Assembly: GCF_000283155.1 (NCBI RefSeq)
Contig: NW_004454173.1
Location: 9,607,836 to 9,671,835 of the forward strand
Direction: 5' to 3'
Length of the DNA: 64,000 nucleotides
Source of the DNA: Ceratotherium simum simum
Lineage: Eukaryota > Chordata > Mammalia > Perissodactyla > Rhinocerotidae
In this document: positions 63,813 through 64,000 of the stretch, piece after piece
Numbering within the stretch: the first letter of the stretch is position 1
Layout: every line of letters starts with the position of its first letter
Notes under the pieces: model-generated
The model's database searches: none
Seen by the model: only the letters and a program-made list of their open reading frames with translations
Told to the model about the DNA's origin: nothing
Made by a program: the position numbers and the translations under genes

Positions 63813-64000
63813 CTTAGTCTGTTCAGGCTTCTATAACAGAGTACCATAGACTGGGTAGCTGATACATAACAGAAATTTATTTCTCACAGTTCTGGAGGGT
63901 GGGAAGTCCAAGATCAAGGTGCTGGCAGATTCAGTAGCTGGTGAGGGCCCACCTCCTGATTCATAGATGGCTGTCTTTTCACTGTGTCCTCACATAGCAG
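63813..64000. repeat. Mammalian interspersed repeat, family not named, cut by the window edge
   Basis: GTCTTAGTCTGTTCAGGCTTCTATAACAGAGTACC..GAAATTTATTTCTCACAGTTCTGGAGG..GGCAGATTCAGTAGCTGGTGAGGGCCC is a widely recurring mammalian sequence that begins at the L1 break point. I do not assign the family with confidence. Confidence 0.7.

Overview
This is a window of mammalian nuclear DNA, almost certainly from a perissodactyl and most likely an equid. The main evidence is at least eight copies of a SINE with the horse ERE consensus: a GGGGCCGGCCC head, a GTTCGGATCC-like B box, a 3' part reading GTTAGCTCAGGGC..CTTCCTCA, and an A-rich tail. Several copies have intact target-site duplications. There is no bacterial, organellar or viral gene organisation. 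One protein-coding exon can be supported in 64 kb.

The gene is KCNH5 (Kv10.2, EAG2), a voltage-gated potassium channel, on the minus strand. Its last coding exon lies at 46629-47576 and encodes the C-terminal 315 residues, from just after the cyclic-nucleotide-binding-homology region to the tetramerising coiled coil and the stop. Everything above 47577 (about 16.4 kb) is the 3' part of the preceding intron. Everything below 46629 is 3' UTR followed by DNA downstream of the gene.

Region by region: 1-34.5 kb is repeat-rich intergenic DNA. It holds L2 and MIR relics, eight EREs, three L1 3' ends, an older antisense L1, a MaLR (MLT1-type) LTR, a probable class I ERV solo LTR, and a MER20 element split by an ERV-L LTR. 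From 34.5 to 46.6 kb, next to the KCNH5 stop codon, almost no interspersed repeats are visible; this may be a very long 3' UTR and/or conserved non-coding sequence. From 47.6 to 64 kb the KCNH5 intron carries a palindromic MITE, several L2 and MIR relics, a hAT element split by an L1, an internally deleted Tigger (pogo) element with a broken transposase N terminus, one ERE, and an L1 fragment running into another repeat at the window edge.

I found no novel biological system here. The informative signals are the insertion histories, where target duplications give relative ages, and the repeat-poor block beside the KCNH5 stop. Repeat family names come from recognition of consensus sequences and were not verified by a database search.
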